The position numbers and the translations under genes were made by a program. Of a stretch of DNA of 64,000 nt, positions 1 to 9,694 are shown in pieces. The notes beneath the pieces are model-generated. The model was not told where the DNA came from. It searched no databases and saw only the letters and a program-made list of their open reading frames with translations. The stretch comes from FEB-25 sp963726315 (GTDB taxonomy: Bacteria; Chloroflexota; Anaerolineae; Anaerolineales; UBA4823), in NCBI GenBank assembly GCA_963726315.1, contig CAVSBZ010000001.1:558001-622000 (forward strand), written 5' to 3'. How positions within the stretch are numbered: position 1 is the stretch's first letter; the number at the start of each line of letters is the position of its first letter.

Positions 1-3000
1 ACACTCTCCTTCAACTCGATGGCGCTATACGGGCAGGCATTGACGCATAAGCCGCAGCCAGCGCAGCGCAGTAGGTTCACAGATGCTACCGACGGGTCCA
101 GGGCAATCGTCCCCTGGTCGAGCAGAGAGAGGGCTGCTGCCGCTGCACCTCCTGCCTGGGCTACACTATCGGGGATATCCTTAGGACTTTGGCATGCCCC
201 GGCGATATAAATACCCTCCGTCGAGGTTTCCACCGGCGCCAGCTTGGGGTGCTTCTCCAGGAAGAACCCATCCGGACTGCGACTGATGCCGAACATGCTC
301 GCCACTCTGGCAGCATCCGCTTGAGCCTCGAAGCCAGTGGATAGGATGACCATATCCACTTCGACGTGGTCAGGCTGGTTAAAGAAACTCTCGTCCCATT
401 TCACCACCAGCTGCCCATCCTGCGCCTTGATGCTTTTCACCCGCCCATGATAGAAATTAACCCCTTTACTGCGCGTACGGTTATAAAACTCTTCATAATC
501 TTTACCGAATGTGCGCATATCCCGGTAGATTTCGTGCACTTCGGCGTCCATATAATCGTGCACCAGCTGAGCCAGCTTGAGCGAATACATGCAACACGCT
601 CGCGAGCAGTATTCGTTGTATTTATCATCGCGGCTGCCGACGCAGTGTACAATGGCGACCCGTTTCGGTGCCTCGCCATTTTTAAGCATCACCTTGCCGC
701 TGGTTGGACCGCTGGCATTGATCAAGCGCTCGAATTCCATCGAGGTGAGCACATTTTCCAATTGACCGTAGCCCAGCTCGGGGATCCGTGACGGGTCAAA
801 ATCCTTGAAACCGGTTGCCAAGACAATCGTACCTACCTTCAAATCAAGGATGCTGTCTTTCATGTCGTGGTTGATCGCCCCGCGTTCACAGGCTGACAGG
901 CACTCCAGGCATTCCGAACAGATCCCGCAGCGTAAGCACCGTTCAGCTTCTGCAAGAGCCTCTTCTTCGCTTAACGCCAGGTCGACTTCCTTGAAATTAT
1001 TCACCCGCTGCTCTGCAGGGATGGTGCGGGTCTTTGCACGTGCGTTCTCCGCCGCCCAACCGATCTCCATCATTTTGCCCACTTCGTCTTTTGTAAAGGT
1101 GGCTGTGGGCAGCCTGGGCGGTTCCTGGATTCCTTCCGGTCCGCGCAGGAATCGGTCGATGCACCTCGCCACGTGGTGACCTTCGCCAATTGCATCCACC
1201 ACAAAGAAGGTGGTTCCGCGGCGTACATCACCCGCCACAAATACTCCCGGCATGCTGGTCATCATCTCATCGTCCGTCTCGAGACCCATGGAGCTGAGCT
1301 TGCGGATGTGCGAGCCTTCCGGTAAGAAGCTGAAATCTGGCTGCTGCCCGACTGCCCATATCACCAGGTCGCAAGGGATCACATGGTCAGTGCCGGGGAT
1401 CTCCTCCACCTGACGTTTACCATTGACGATCGCCCCCACTTTGGCTTCCACGCAGCGGATGCCGATGATTTTATTCTCCCGGATGACCACTTCCTTGAAC
1501 ACCCGGTTGCGGATGATCTCAACCCCTTCCTTATTTGCTTCGTCGAGCTCATTGAATGAGGCACGCATGCCACGGCATACTATTTTGACCTTGGGGCTTC
1601 CCAGCCTGACAGATACCCGGGCTGCATCAAGGGCTACATCCCCCGCCCCAATCACGGCAATGTCGCGTCCACTCAGGTCAATTTTCTCGCCCAGGCATGC
1701 CCTGCGCAATAGATCCAGGCTCAGCCAGTTATCGGGGTGCTCGGTGCCTGGGATGTTCAGCTTCCAGGCGCTGTGGGCGCCGGTTGCGATGACCACGGCG
1801 TTATAACCTTTCGTGAATAGGCCGGGGATGTCGTAGACCCGTGTGCTTAACTTCATCTCCACGCCTTCATCCACAATTTGCTGGATTTCCCAATCCAGGC
1901 GATCGTATGGCAAGCGGTGCGGAGGGATACCCACGCGCATCATCCCGCCTGCGATGGGCAGCGAATCAAATACCGTCGCATGGTGACCAATGCGAACCAG
2001 GTCCAAAGCTGCCGTCATTCCTGCTGGTCCCGCCCCGATGATGGCTACTTTCTTACCCGATCTGGTTGGGGCGTGGGAGAACGGTGTGCCCACCAGTGAT
2101 TTATCGCGCATGTTGGGCAGTTCATCACGGTGTTCAAATGCCCAATCGGCGACGAACCACTTCAACTTCATGATGCTCACCGGTTCGTCATACATACCCC
2201 GGCTGCATTGCTCCTCGCAGCGCCGGTTGCATACCCGCCCGCACACCGAAGGGAATGGATGCTCCCGCCGGATCGCCCAATAGGCATCCGCATAGCGCTT
2301 TTGTTTGATCAAGGCGATATACCCCTGGGCGCGCTGGTCGGTGGGGCAGGCAGCCCGGCAGGGTGCGATGCCGCGTTTCTCGATTACGAATGACCCAGGC
2401 ACTGCCTGGGCAGAATTGCGATAGGTCGCTTTACGGGTACTTAACCCTTTGTCAAAAGTATTGATTACATCCACCGGGCAGACATCGGCGCACTTTCCAC
2501 AGCCGGTGCATTGGCTTTCATCCACAAAGCGTGCTTTGCGGCGCACCCGCACCTGGTAGTTGCCAACGTACCCGGATACATTTTCAACTTCGCTGTAGCT
2601 CAGCAGGCTGATGTTTTCGTGGCGTCCAACGGACACCATTTTCGGGGTAAGTATTCAGGCTGCGCAGTCAAGCGTCGGGAAGGTCTTATACAGCTGAGCC
2701 ATGTGCCCGCCGATGCTTGGCTCACGTTCCACCATGTACACTTTCTTACCAGCGTCTGCCAGGCGCAAGGCAGCTTCGATCCCGGCGATACCCCCGCCAA
2801 CAACCAACGCACTTTGCTCCATATCCACCGAGCGCATGTTCAATGGGCGGTGGTGATGAACCCGGCTGACTGCTGCGCTGACCATGTGCTTGGCCTTGTC
2901 CGTCGCCATCGCGGGGTCATCTACTACCCAAGAGCAATGCTCGCGGATATTGGCCATCTGGAAGAAGAACGGGTTCAATCCGCCTTCCCGGCACGCCCTG

Positions 3001-3248
3001 CGGAAAGTGGGTTCGTGCATCAGGGGCGTACAAGAAGCTACCACCACCCGGTTCAATCCCTGCTCACGAATATCCTGCTTGATCAAATCCTGACCCGGAT
3101 CTGAACACATATAAGTGTAATCGCGTGCCAGTACGACTCCATCCAGCGTCCGGGCAAATTCCACTACGGCTTTAACATCCACTTTTCCGGCGATGTTCGT
3201 CCCGCAGTGGCAGATGTAAACTCCCGTCTTTATCTTGGAGAGGTTCAT
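1..3248 (-). CDS. HdrA-like selenoprotein with inserted GltD-type domain (partial, runs off left edge)
   Basis: HdrA-family flavoprotein, the FAD-carrying electron-distributing subunit of cytoplasmic heterodisulfide-reductase-type complexes. From the ATG at 3248 there is an HdrA N-terminus (GVYICHCGTNIAG) and an FAD GxGxxG site near residue 150. LDCAA then meets an in-frame TGA at codon 198 (2657..2655), and the frame continues ILTPKMVSVG. I read the TGA as selenocysteine where ordinary homologues have cysteine. A ferredoxin motif (CTGCGKCADVCP) follows. Next is an insert of roughly 400 residues like the NADPH-binding glutamate synthase small subunit (CRAACP, CNRRCEEQC, IIGAGPAGMTAA), then the rest of HdrA and a C-terminal CAGCGLCVNACP. 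At least 1082 codons are visible; the stop lies outside the window. It starts in an ATGA overlap with the upstream paralogue, behind AGGAGG, so translation is probably coupled. HdrB/HdrC-like partners beyond the edge are an inference. Confidence 0.88.
2621..2637 (-). promoter_or_regulatory. SECIS-like hairpin after the TGA of the first HdrA gene
   Basis: Seventeen bases after the in-frame TGA (2657..2655), the minus strand reads GGTGTCC-GTT-GGACGCC, a 7-bp stem (one G-T pair) with a 3-base loop. Bacterial SECIS elements are short stem-loops just downstream of the UGA inside the coding region, recognised by SelB. The position fits. The loop sequence has not been compared with known SelB targets. 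Confidence 0.6.
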
Positions 3249-5269
3249 ACCACCTCCTGTTGAGGCATTACGGATAAGCTCGCTACCGATAGGATTCCAT
3301 CTATCTCAGCCAGGATTTGGTCCTGGGTAAAGCCATTCTGAATTGCTGCCTGGGCAGGGCAAGCCGCCGCGCACGCTCCGCACCCTTTACACAGCACCTC
3401 ATTTACATAAGCCACCATCCGTTCATCGAGCTCAACCATCTCGATCGCATGGTATGGACACAACCCTTCGCAAGTTCGGCAACCACCACACCTGGACTGG
3501 TCGATATAAGTAGTGAATGGCTCCAGGGTGACATGCCCGGCATCCATTAACGAAAGCGCTGCCGAGGCAGCCGCCCCACCTTGCGCCACACTGTCGGGAA
3601 TGTCTTTTGGGCTTTGGCAGGCGCCTGCCAGGTAAACACCATCTGTAGTTGTTTCCACCGGTGCTAGCTTGGGATGTTTCTCCAGGAAAAAACCATCAGG
3701 ACCCCGGCTGATGCTGAAAGTTTGTGCCACGTGGGCGGCATCTGCCTGGGGCTCAACGCCGGTGCTCAGCACCACCATATCCACCAGTAGCTCGGACGGT
3801 TGGCCAGTGAAGACATCGGTGCTGGATATTTTTAACTGCCCATTGTGCTTGCTAATTCGCAGGCCTCCGTCCGTCATTTCCTGATCAAAACGGGCAAAAT
3901 GGACCCCTGCTCTTTCCACGCGCTCGTAGAAGGCTTCATAGCCTTTACCGAAAGCGCGCATGTCGCGGTAATACTCATGCACTTCTGCACCCACATAGTC
4001 GCGAACCAGCTGTGCCAGTTTGAGCGAATACATGCAGCAGACCCGTGAGCAATATTCGTGGTAGTCTTTATTGCGGCTGCCTACACAGTGAACAATGGCA
4101 ATGCTTTCTGGTGTGCGGCCGTCTTTGAGCCGCACTTCACCGATTGTCGGTCCACCGGTATTGATCAACCGTTCCAGCTCCATGCTGGTGATGACGTTTT
4201 CCAGCTCACCATAGCCATACTGTTGGACGCGGCGGGCATCAAAATCCTTGAAACCTGTTGCCAGGATGATTGCACCCACGTCTATATCAAGCAGCTCTAC
4301 TTTCTGTTCGAAATTGATCGATCCGGTCAGGCAGAATTTTTCACACGCCCGGCATTTACCCTTTTGGAAGTAGGCACAATTTTGGGTATCGATTACAGGT
4401 ACGCGTGGCACTGCCTGCGCAAAGGGGAAGTAGATCGCTGCCCGGTTTCCCAAGCCCAGGTCAAACTCCGACGGGATCTTTTTCCATGGGCATTTCTCTA
4501 CGCAGGTACCACAACCAGTACATGTATCTTCATCCACATAGCGTGGTTTACGACGGACCTGCACAGTAAAATTGCCCACATAACCGGTGACTGATTCGAC
4601 CTCGCTGTAGCTCAGCAGGGTAATGTTTTCGTGGCGTCCAACGGACACCATCTTGGGGGTGAGAATTCAGGCTGCACAGTCTAACGTTGGGAAGGTCTTG
4701 TACAGCTGCGCCATGTGCCCGCCGATGCTGGGCTGCCTCTCCACCAGGTAGACGTGTTTACCCGCATCTGCCAGCCGCAGGGCGGCCTCGATCCCGGCGA
4801 TCCCCGCACCCACTACCATGGCAGATTGCTTCATATCCACCTGCCGCGCCTCGAGTGGCGTCTGGTACTGCACTCGGTTAACTGCGGCAGATACCAGTGC
4901 CATGGCTTTTTGGGTGGCATGGGCAGGGTCTTCCGACACCCAGGAACAGTGCTCCCGGATATTGGTCATTTGGAACAAGAATGGGTTGAGCCCCGCCTCG
5001 GCACATGCCCGGCGGAAGGTAGTCTCATGCATCAGAGGTGAGCAGGATGCCACCACAATACGGTCCAGGCCATCATTACGGATATCATCCTTAATGAGAG
5101 CTTGGCCTGGGTCTGAACACATATAGGTGTAATGGCGGGCAACCAACACGTTATCCAATGCCGCCGCGTGGTTGGTGACCGCTTCCACATCCACCATTCC
5201 GGCGATGTTGGTGCCACAATGGCATATATACACACCGATCTTGGGGCTGCCTCTACTGGTTGGTCTCAT
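3245..5269 (-). CDS. HdrA-like selenoprotein (heterodisulfide reductase subunit A family)
   Basis: Second HdrA paralogue, 674 codons with selenocysteine at codon 201. The frame reads LDCAA, TGA (4669..4667), ILTPKMVSVG without any shift, and the protein continues to normal HdrA length, so the two halves are one gene. Domains in order: HdrA N-terminus with CHCGTNIAG, FAD-binding GAGIAGIEAALRLADAGK, the Cys-x-x-Sec segment, ferredoxin motif CTGCGTCVEKCP, a cysteine group (CRACEKFC), and two C-terminal 4Fe-4S motifs (CGGCRTCEGLCP, CKGCGACAAACP). It lacks the GltD-like insert of its neighbour. I chose the ATG at 5269 because GAGGAG lies 9 bases upstream; an in-frame TTG at 5290 overlaps that ribosome-binding site. 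It is probably a cytoplasmic electron-transfer or bifurcating subunit; the physiological substrate is unknown. Confidence 0.9.
4633..4649 (-). promoter_or_regulatory. SECIS-like hairpin after the TGA of the second HdrA gene
   Basis: The same 17-base hairpin (GGTGTCC-GTT-GGACGCC) lies exactly 17 bases after the in-frame TGA, as in the neighbouring paralogue. The flanking codons have drifted between the copies (ATTCTCACCCCCAAG versus ATACTTACCCCGAAA) while the hairpin is identical. Confidence 0.62.
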
Positions 5270-5454
5270 CCGGTGTTTCTCCTCGAGCAAGGTGTTACTT
5301 CGTAAAAAAGGGCACCTGATAATCCGGACACGAATTGTTACCTGTGCAATAATGCAAAATCGTCGCTTTACAATCTATAAGTACCAAAAAGCGACAAAAT
5401 GGGCGAAACTATACAGCTTTCCTCGCATGGATCCCGATTTCTCCTCAGGTTTAA

Positions 5455-5484
5455 TCTATAGCATACTTGTGCCAGGATGCACAA
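5455..5484 (-). promoter_or_regulatory. Candidate promoter of the HdrA operon
   Basis: On the minus strand TTGTGC (5484..5479) is followed after 18 bases by an extended -10, TGC-TATAGA (5463..5455). The -35 is weak. It would give a leader of about 180 bases before the ATG at 5269. The -35 lies inside a Rex-like palindrome, which is why I record it despite the weak match. Confidence 0.35.
5467..5484. promoter_or_regulatory. Rex-operator-like palindrome, site 1
   Basis: TTGTGCCAGGATGCACAA fits TTGTG-N8-CACAA, the geometry of operators for the NADH-sensing repressor Rex. The inner bases are C/G where the usual consensus has A/T. It overlaps the candidate -35 of the HdrA genes, consistent with redox repression of an electron-transfer operon. 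No rex gene is visible in the window. Confidence 0.45.
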
Positions 5485-5486
5485 AA

Positions 5487-5504
5487 TAGTGTAATTTAGC
5501 ACAA
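5487..5504. promoter_or_regulatory. Rex-operator-like palindrome, site 2
   Basis: TAGTGTAATTTAGCACAA matches TTGTG-N8-CACAA at 9 of 10 defined positions. Its centre is 20 bp from that of site 1, close to two helical turns, so two dimers could bind the same DNA face. Confidence 0.33.
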
Positions 5505-5784
5505 ATTAGATAGGATGAAAGTGACATAAGTCTGAGGCGGGTAAATTTGCAGACCAGATATGTCTGAATGAGTGGGTGAAGTATTATATTGTCATGGTTT
5601 GACCAAAACTGTAAAATCTAGATCCCCAGGCACTTTCGCATTCTATTAAGAATTTCACTCAATTATAGGTAAAAAATTATCACATCCTCATGCGTTTCGC
5701 CTTCAACCAATTCGGGCGACCTTTTCACAGTTATAGTGACCAGGACGCCCGATATTTTGTCGGAGTGCGGCTTATTTTGGCGAA

Positions 5785-6762
5785 TTACGCATAACCGAGT
5801 ATTGGATGATGTTGGTAGGCTTCTTCCAAATGACGGATTTCATCTGAGGTGAGTTGTACGGAGACGGCAGCGACAGCGTCCTCCAGATGATGATGCTTGG
5901 TTGCACCAATGATTGGAGCGGTGATCACCGGCTTGGAGAGCATCCAGGCAAGAGCTACCTGAGCCATCGGCACTCCACGGACTTCTGCCACCTCGTTCAC
6001 AGCCTGTGCAATAGTTAAGTCTTCATCATTGTATAAACGTTTACCAATGGCATCAGTCTGGGCACGATATGATTCATCCTGTTCTTTCAACGGTTTACAC
6101 GCCAATCTTCCTTTGGCCAGCGGTACCCAGGGAATGACTGCAACTCTCTGATCCGTGCAGAGGGGGAGCATTTCTCGCTCTTCCTCCCGGTAGATCAGGT
6201 TGTAATGGGGCTGCATGGAAACGATACGCGCCCAATTGTGCATGTCGGACGTGTAAAGTGCTTTGGCAAACTGCCAGGCATACATCGAAGAGGCACCGAT
6301 GTAACGGGCTTTTCCCGCACGGACTACATCATTCAGGGCTTCCAGAGTTTCTTCAATCGGGGTTTCATAATCCCAACGGTGAATCTGGTACAGATCGAAG
6401 TAATCCATCCCCAGGCGCTTGAGACTGGCATCGATTGAGCTAAGGACATGTTTTCGAGAGAGGCCGCGGTCGTTAGGACCAGGTCCTATATCAAAATACA
6501 CCTTGGTGGCGATTACCACTTCGTCGCGAGAGGCGAACTCATGCAGTGATTTACCTAATATATGTTCGCTCAGTCCATTGGAGTAAACATTAGCGGTATC
6601 GAAAAAATTGATCCCCAATTCCAGCGCCTGTTTTATAAAAGGCCGGCTGTTAGTTTCATCCAGCGCTCACGGCCTGCATTCAGTCGGACCTCTGTAGCTC
6701 ATACAACCCGGGCAAATACGCGAAACTTTCATACCAGTTAAGCCAAAACGAACGTATTCCAT
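5785..6762 (-). pseudogene. Aldo/keto reductase, interrupted by an in-frame TGA
   Basis: Reading from ATG 6762 (ribosome-binding site AGGAG) gives MEYVRFGLTGMKVSRI, a clear aldo/keto reductase start, but codon 32 is TGA (6669..6667). The frame then continues with the whole barrel (GINFFDTANVY, LYQIHRWDYETPIEE, IPWVPLAKGRL). Both intact paralogues upstream have tryptophan at this place (NQWVLDEE, HKWVLTEE), so this is most simply a TGG to TGA change. About 325 codons, matching the 326-327 of the paralogues. Because the rest is undamaged, the mutation is recent, suppressed, or a sequence error. A restart at the TTG near 6618 would omit the first beta strand. Confidence 0.75.
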
Positions 6763-6858
6763 GATTATCTCCTGTCAGGTGGTTTTTCGAAAAACCTTCA
6801 ACCCACAGAAAGTGATGAATTGTATGTCAGAGATTTTAAGCGCTCATCAATTATAGAT

Positions 6859-7245
6859 CTAAGCGCCTGTAGAGCGCGGCACGAGTTTGATGGTTGAGGA
6901 TCGAGCCTCAGGAGATATGATCGTGCCAACGATGCTTTCGCCAGAACGACGGTACTTTTTACGGTAGACGGCATCTATCTGGTCGTTTATTCCAGGGTCG
7001 GTGTCTACAAAAGTGACATTTTTATCGATGCCACCAGCCTGGATACGACCCTCATGGCGCACCTGGGTGCCGCGGAACCAGGCACCGCTGCGCCCATTAA
7101 CGGCTCTAACGAACAGGTCGTCATTCAGGCGGACGACCCATATCGTCACCGACTTTCGCAGCGTACTGTCACTTCGCAGCGAGGCGATCTCCAGCTCTTC
7201 TGCTGTTCCGATCTTATCGAGCTCGTTGGTTGTCCATTGTGTCAT
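6859..7245 (-). CDS. DUF2255 family protein
   Basis: Small protein of 128 residues with the pattern of the DUF2255 family: a WT..EL..IG start, then SVTIWVVRLNDDLFVRAVN, SGAWFRG, a glycine-rich turn and an ending in IKLVPR. The family is thought to share a split-barrel fold with flavin-binding pyridoxamine-phosphate-oxidase-like proteins, but its reaction is not known to me. I chose the ATG at 7245 because AAGGAG lies six bases upstream; the longer in-frame reading from 7272 overlaps that site. It sits between two aldo/keto reductases on the same strand and may belong to the MerR-controlled set. Confidence 0.75.
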   Translation of the reverse strand: MTQWTTNELDKIGTAEELEIASLRSDSTLRKSVTIWVVRLNDDLFVRAVNGRSGAWFRGTQVRHEGRIQAGGIDKNVTFVDTDPGINDQIDAVYRKKYRRSGESIVGTIISPEARSSTIKLVPRSTGA

Positions 7246-7549
7246 GGTTGTCTCCTTACAGTATATGACCACAATTGTCCTGGCAATAGCATGCTAATTG
7301 GATCTGACTGGAATGATTGCTCCGGCAAGGTGGTTTAGCTAGATGGAGCTGGTGCCGCCTACCGACCTGTGGATCAGGAATAATGTGGTCGACGTACACC
7401 GAATCTTTATATTATTGCTGGCTTCGTTCAATTCAATCCGTTATAAGCTTTACTCAACTTTCAATTGTCCGGTTTGACCCAATATGGACGCACGTTTTAT
7501 CGTGTAAATGCTGAATGCAGCAGTCGGAGTCAAGCCCTGATCTGGTAAA
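7246..7549. other. Intergenic region before the DUF2255 gene
   Basis: About 300 bases between the second aldo/keto reductase and the DUF2255 gene. I see no gene. Weak minus-strand promoter-like pieces occur (TATAAA near 7410) but without a convincing partner -35. Confidence 0.4.
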
Positions 7550-8530
7550 TCACGAGTACCCGATGATTGGATGAGGTTGATATGCTTCTTCTAAACGCTG
7601 GATCTCATCTGGTGTGAACCGGACAGAGAGAGCCGCGATGGCATCCTCCAGGTGTTGGGGCCTGGTCGCGCCAATAATCGGGGAGGTGACGAGCGGTTTG
7701 GATAGCATCCAGGCTAAGGCCACTTGTGCCATCGGAAGGCCGTGCGTCATAGCCAGGTCGCTGACCCGTTCTTCGATGGTAAAGTTATCTTCCTGGGTGT
7801 ACCTTGTCTTAGCCAGGGCGTCTGTCTGGGCGCGAATTGTTTCATCTTGATTTTTGGATGGTTTTCTGGTCAGCCTGCCGCGTGCCAGAGGTGAGAAGGG
7901 AATCACTGCGATTTTCTGATCCTGACAGAGCGGCAGCATTTCCCGTTCATCTTCACGGTAGATCAGGTTGTAATGGGGCTGCATGGAAACGAAACGCGTC
8001 CAGCCGTGTATGTCTGCGGTGTAAAGTGCCTTGGTAAACTGCCAGGCGTGCATTGCGGAGGCGCCGATGTAGCGAGCCTTGCCAGCTCGCACCACATCAT
8101 TAAGGGCTTCGAGTGTTTCTTCAATCGGGGTGTCATAGTCCCAGCGGTGGATCTGGTACAGGTCGACGTAGTCAGTACCCAGCCGTTTGAGACTGGCGTC
8201 GATCGAGTTGAGGATATGTTTACGCGAGAGACCCCGGTCATTAGGGCCCTGGCCTATCGGGAAATGGACCTTGGTGGCAATGACTACCTGGTCTCGCATT
8301 GAAAAATCATGCAGCGCCCGACCAAGCACGGTTTCGCTCATCCCGTCAGAGTAGACATCGGCGGTATCAAAGAAATTGATGCCTGCTTCTAAAGCCCGTA
8401 GGATATGAGGCCGGCTGTGCTCCTCATCGAGCACCCATTGATTGCGCTCGGTGGGTTGGCCGTAACTCATGCAACCCAGGCAAATGCGCGATACTTTCAG
8501 GCCGGTCGATCCAAATCTAACGTTCTCCAT
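7550..8530 (-). CDS. Aldo/keto reductase
   Basis: NAD(P)H-dependent aldehyde/ketone reductase with a complete TIM-barrel sequence, 326 residues. Visible features: N-terminal RFGSTGLKVSRICLGCM, the active-site strand GINFFDTADVYSDG with the family Asp and Tyr, the lysine in VIATKVHFPIG, histidine in LYQIHRWDYDTP, and the cofactor-binding end SPIIGATRPQHLEDA. The ATG at 8530 has AGGAG seven bases upstream. It is a close paralogue of its neighbours at 8557-9540 and 5785-6762, with a 26-base gap to the former, consistent with co-transcription. The substrate cannot be told from sequence. Confidence 0.92.
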   Translation of the reverse strand: MENVRFGSTGLKVSRICLGCMSYGQPTERNQWVLDEEHSRPHILRALEAGINFFDTADVYSDGMSETVLGRALHDFSMRDQVVIATKVHFPIGQGPNDRGLSRKHILNSIDASLKRLGTDYVDLYQIHRWDYDTPIEETLEALNDVVRAGKARYIGASAMHAWQFTKALYTADIHGWTRFVSMQPHYNLIYREDEREMLPLCQDQKIAVIPFSPLARGRLTRKPSKNQDETIRAQTDALAKTRYTQEDNFTIEERVSDLAMTHGLPMAQVALAWMLSKPLVTSPIIGATRPQHLEDAIAALSVRFTPDEIQRLEEAYQPHPIIGYS

Positions 8531-8556
8531 GGCTTTCTCCTGTTCCTCGACCTTGT

Positions 8557-9540
8557 TTATTGATGGCCGATGATGCGATGCGGAATATAGGGCTCTTCCA
8601 GGTAAGTGACATCTTCCTGTGTCAGTTTGACAGACAAAGCACCGACGGCATCTTCTAAATGCGTGAGCTTTGTTGCCCCGATGATGGGTGCGGTAATCGG
8701 CTGCTTCTGCAACAGCCAGGCAAGGGCGATATGAACGCGCGGAACCCCATACTTTTCCGCGATCTCCGCGACGCGCTCCACCACTCGTCGATCCGTTTCA
8801 GCTGTTGCATCGTATTTGAGTTTGGCAATTTGATCGGTTTCAGAGCGAAGCGTGCTTTCCGACGACCAGTCACGGGTTAATCTACCCGAGGCAAGTGGAC
8901 TATATGGGATCACCCCAATCTTCTCCTCGCGGCAGAGAGGCAGCATCTCGCGTTCCTCTTCACGGTAGATGAGGTTCAGATGATTCTGCATGGAGACGAA
9001 GCGGGTCAACCCATGCTTCTCAGCAACATGCAACGCCTTCTGGAACTGCCACGCAAACATGGCAGAGGCGCCGATGTAGCGAGCTTTGCCTGCCTTCACT
9101 ACGTCATGCAGCGCTTCCATCGTCTCCTCGATCGGGGTTTCATAATCCCAGCGATGGATCTGGTACAGGTCTATGTGATCCACCCCAAGCCGCTTCAGGC
9201 TGTGATCAATCTCGCTCAGGATTGCCTTGCGCGACAACCCTTCGCCATTTGGACCGTCGTGCATTTTGCCACGTACCTTAGTAGCAATGACGACCTCATC
9301 ACGATTGGCAAAATCCTTCAAAGCTTGTCCGAGGATTTCTTCACTCTTTCCAATGGAATAGACGTTCGCCGTATCGAAGAAGTTGATCCCCAGTTCGAGG
9401 GCTTTCTTAATGATCGGCCGGCTGTTTTCCTCGGTGAGCACCCATTTGTGAACCCAATGCTCGGCATCTCCAAACCCCATACAACCCAGGCAAATGCGAG
9501 AGACTTTCATACCGGTTGATCCTAACCGAACGTATTCCAT
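8557..9540 (-). CDS. Aldo/keto reductase
   Basis: Second complete copy of the tandem family, 327 residues, with RLGSTGMKVSRICLGCMGFG, GINFFDTANVY, VIATKVRGKMHDG, LYQIHRWDYETP and APIIGATKLTHLEDAV. The ATG at 9540 is preceded by AGGAG. It keeps the tryptophan (HKWVLTEE) that is a stop in the third copy. Compared with its neighbour it has a changed loop after the first strand (GDAEHWVH), so the copies may differ in substrate range. Probably co-transcribed from the MerR-type promoter near 11160; reaction is reversible aldehyde/ketone reduction with NADPH by family, exact substrate unknown. Confidence 0.92.
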   Translation of the reverse strand: MEYVRLGSTGMKVSRICLGCMGFGDAEHWVHKWVLTEENSRPIIKKALELGINFFDTANVYSIGKSEEILGQALKDFANRDEVVIATKVRGKMHDGPNGEGLSRKAILSEIDHSLKRLGVDHIDLYQIHRWDYETPIEETMEALHDVVKAGKARYIGASAMFAWQFQKALHVAEKHGLTRFVSMQNHLNLIYREEEREMLPLCREEKIGVIPYSPLASGRLTRDWSSESTLRSETDQIAKLKYDATAETDRRVVERVAEIAEKYGVPRVHIALAWLLQKQPITAPIIGATKLTHLEDAVGALSVKLTQEDVTYLEEPYIPHRIIGHQ

Positions 9541-9694
9541 TGTTTTCTCCTATCGGAAGATTCTTCTAAATTTATTTCCAACATACTCAATGACAGGTAG
9601 ATGTATGTATATTTTTCCTAATCTCCGAATATAAAATGCAACCAGCAAGCAGCCATATATCGTCTTCGAATCTGGCAAAAACGAGTTCCCTTGT

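Larger units (their letters stand above)
5270..5784. other. Intergenic region upstream of the HdrA genes
   Basis: About 515 bases without a supportable gene. The part next to the HdrA genes holds the ribosome-binding site, the candidate promoter and the two Rex-like palindromes. The stretch 5510-5784 is AT-rich and I see no gene, hairpin or repeat in it. Confidence 0.6.

Noticed and set aside
3245..4651. Separate gene starting at MVSVGRHEN after the TGA
   Set aside because: It begins in the middle of the HdrA fold, has no ribosome-binding site, and joins the upstream part exactly in frame across the TGA; the same arrangement occurs in the paralogue.
6580..6669. Selenocysteine reading of the TGA in the broken aldo/keto reductase
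   Set aside because: The paralogues have Trp, not Cys, at this codon, and no hairpin like the HdrA ones follows the TGA; only a weak AT stem (CCTTTTATAAAACAGG) is present. A Cys-x-x-Sec motif would arise, but by chance most likely.
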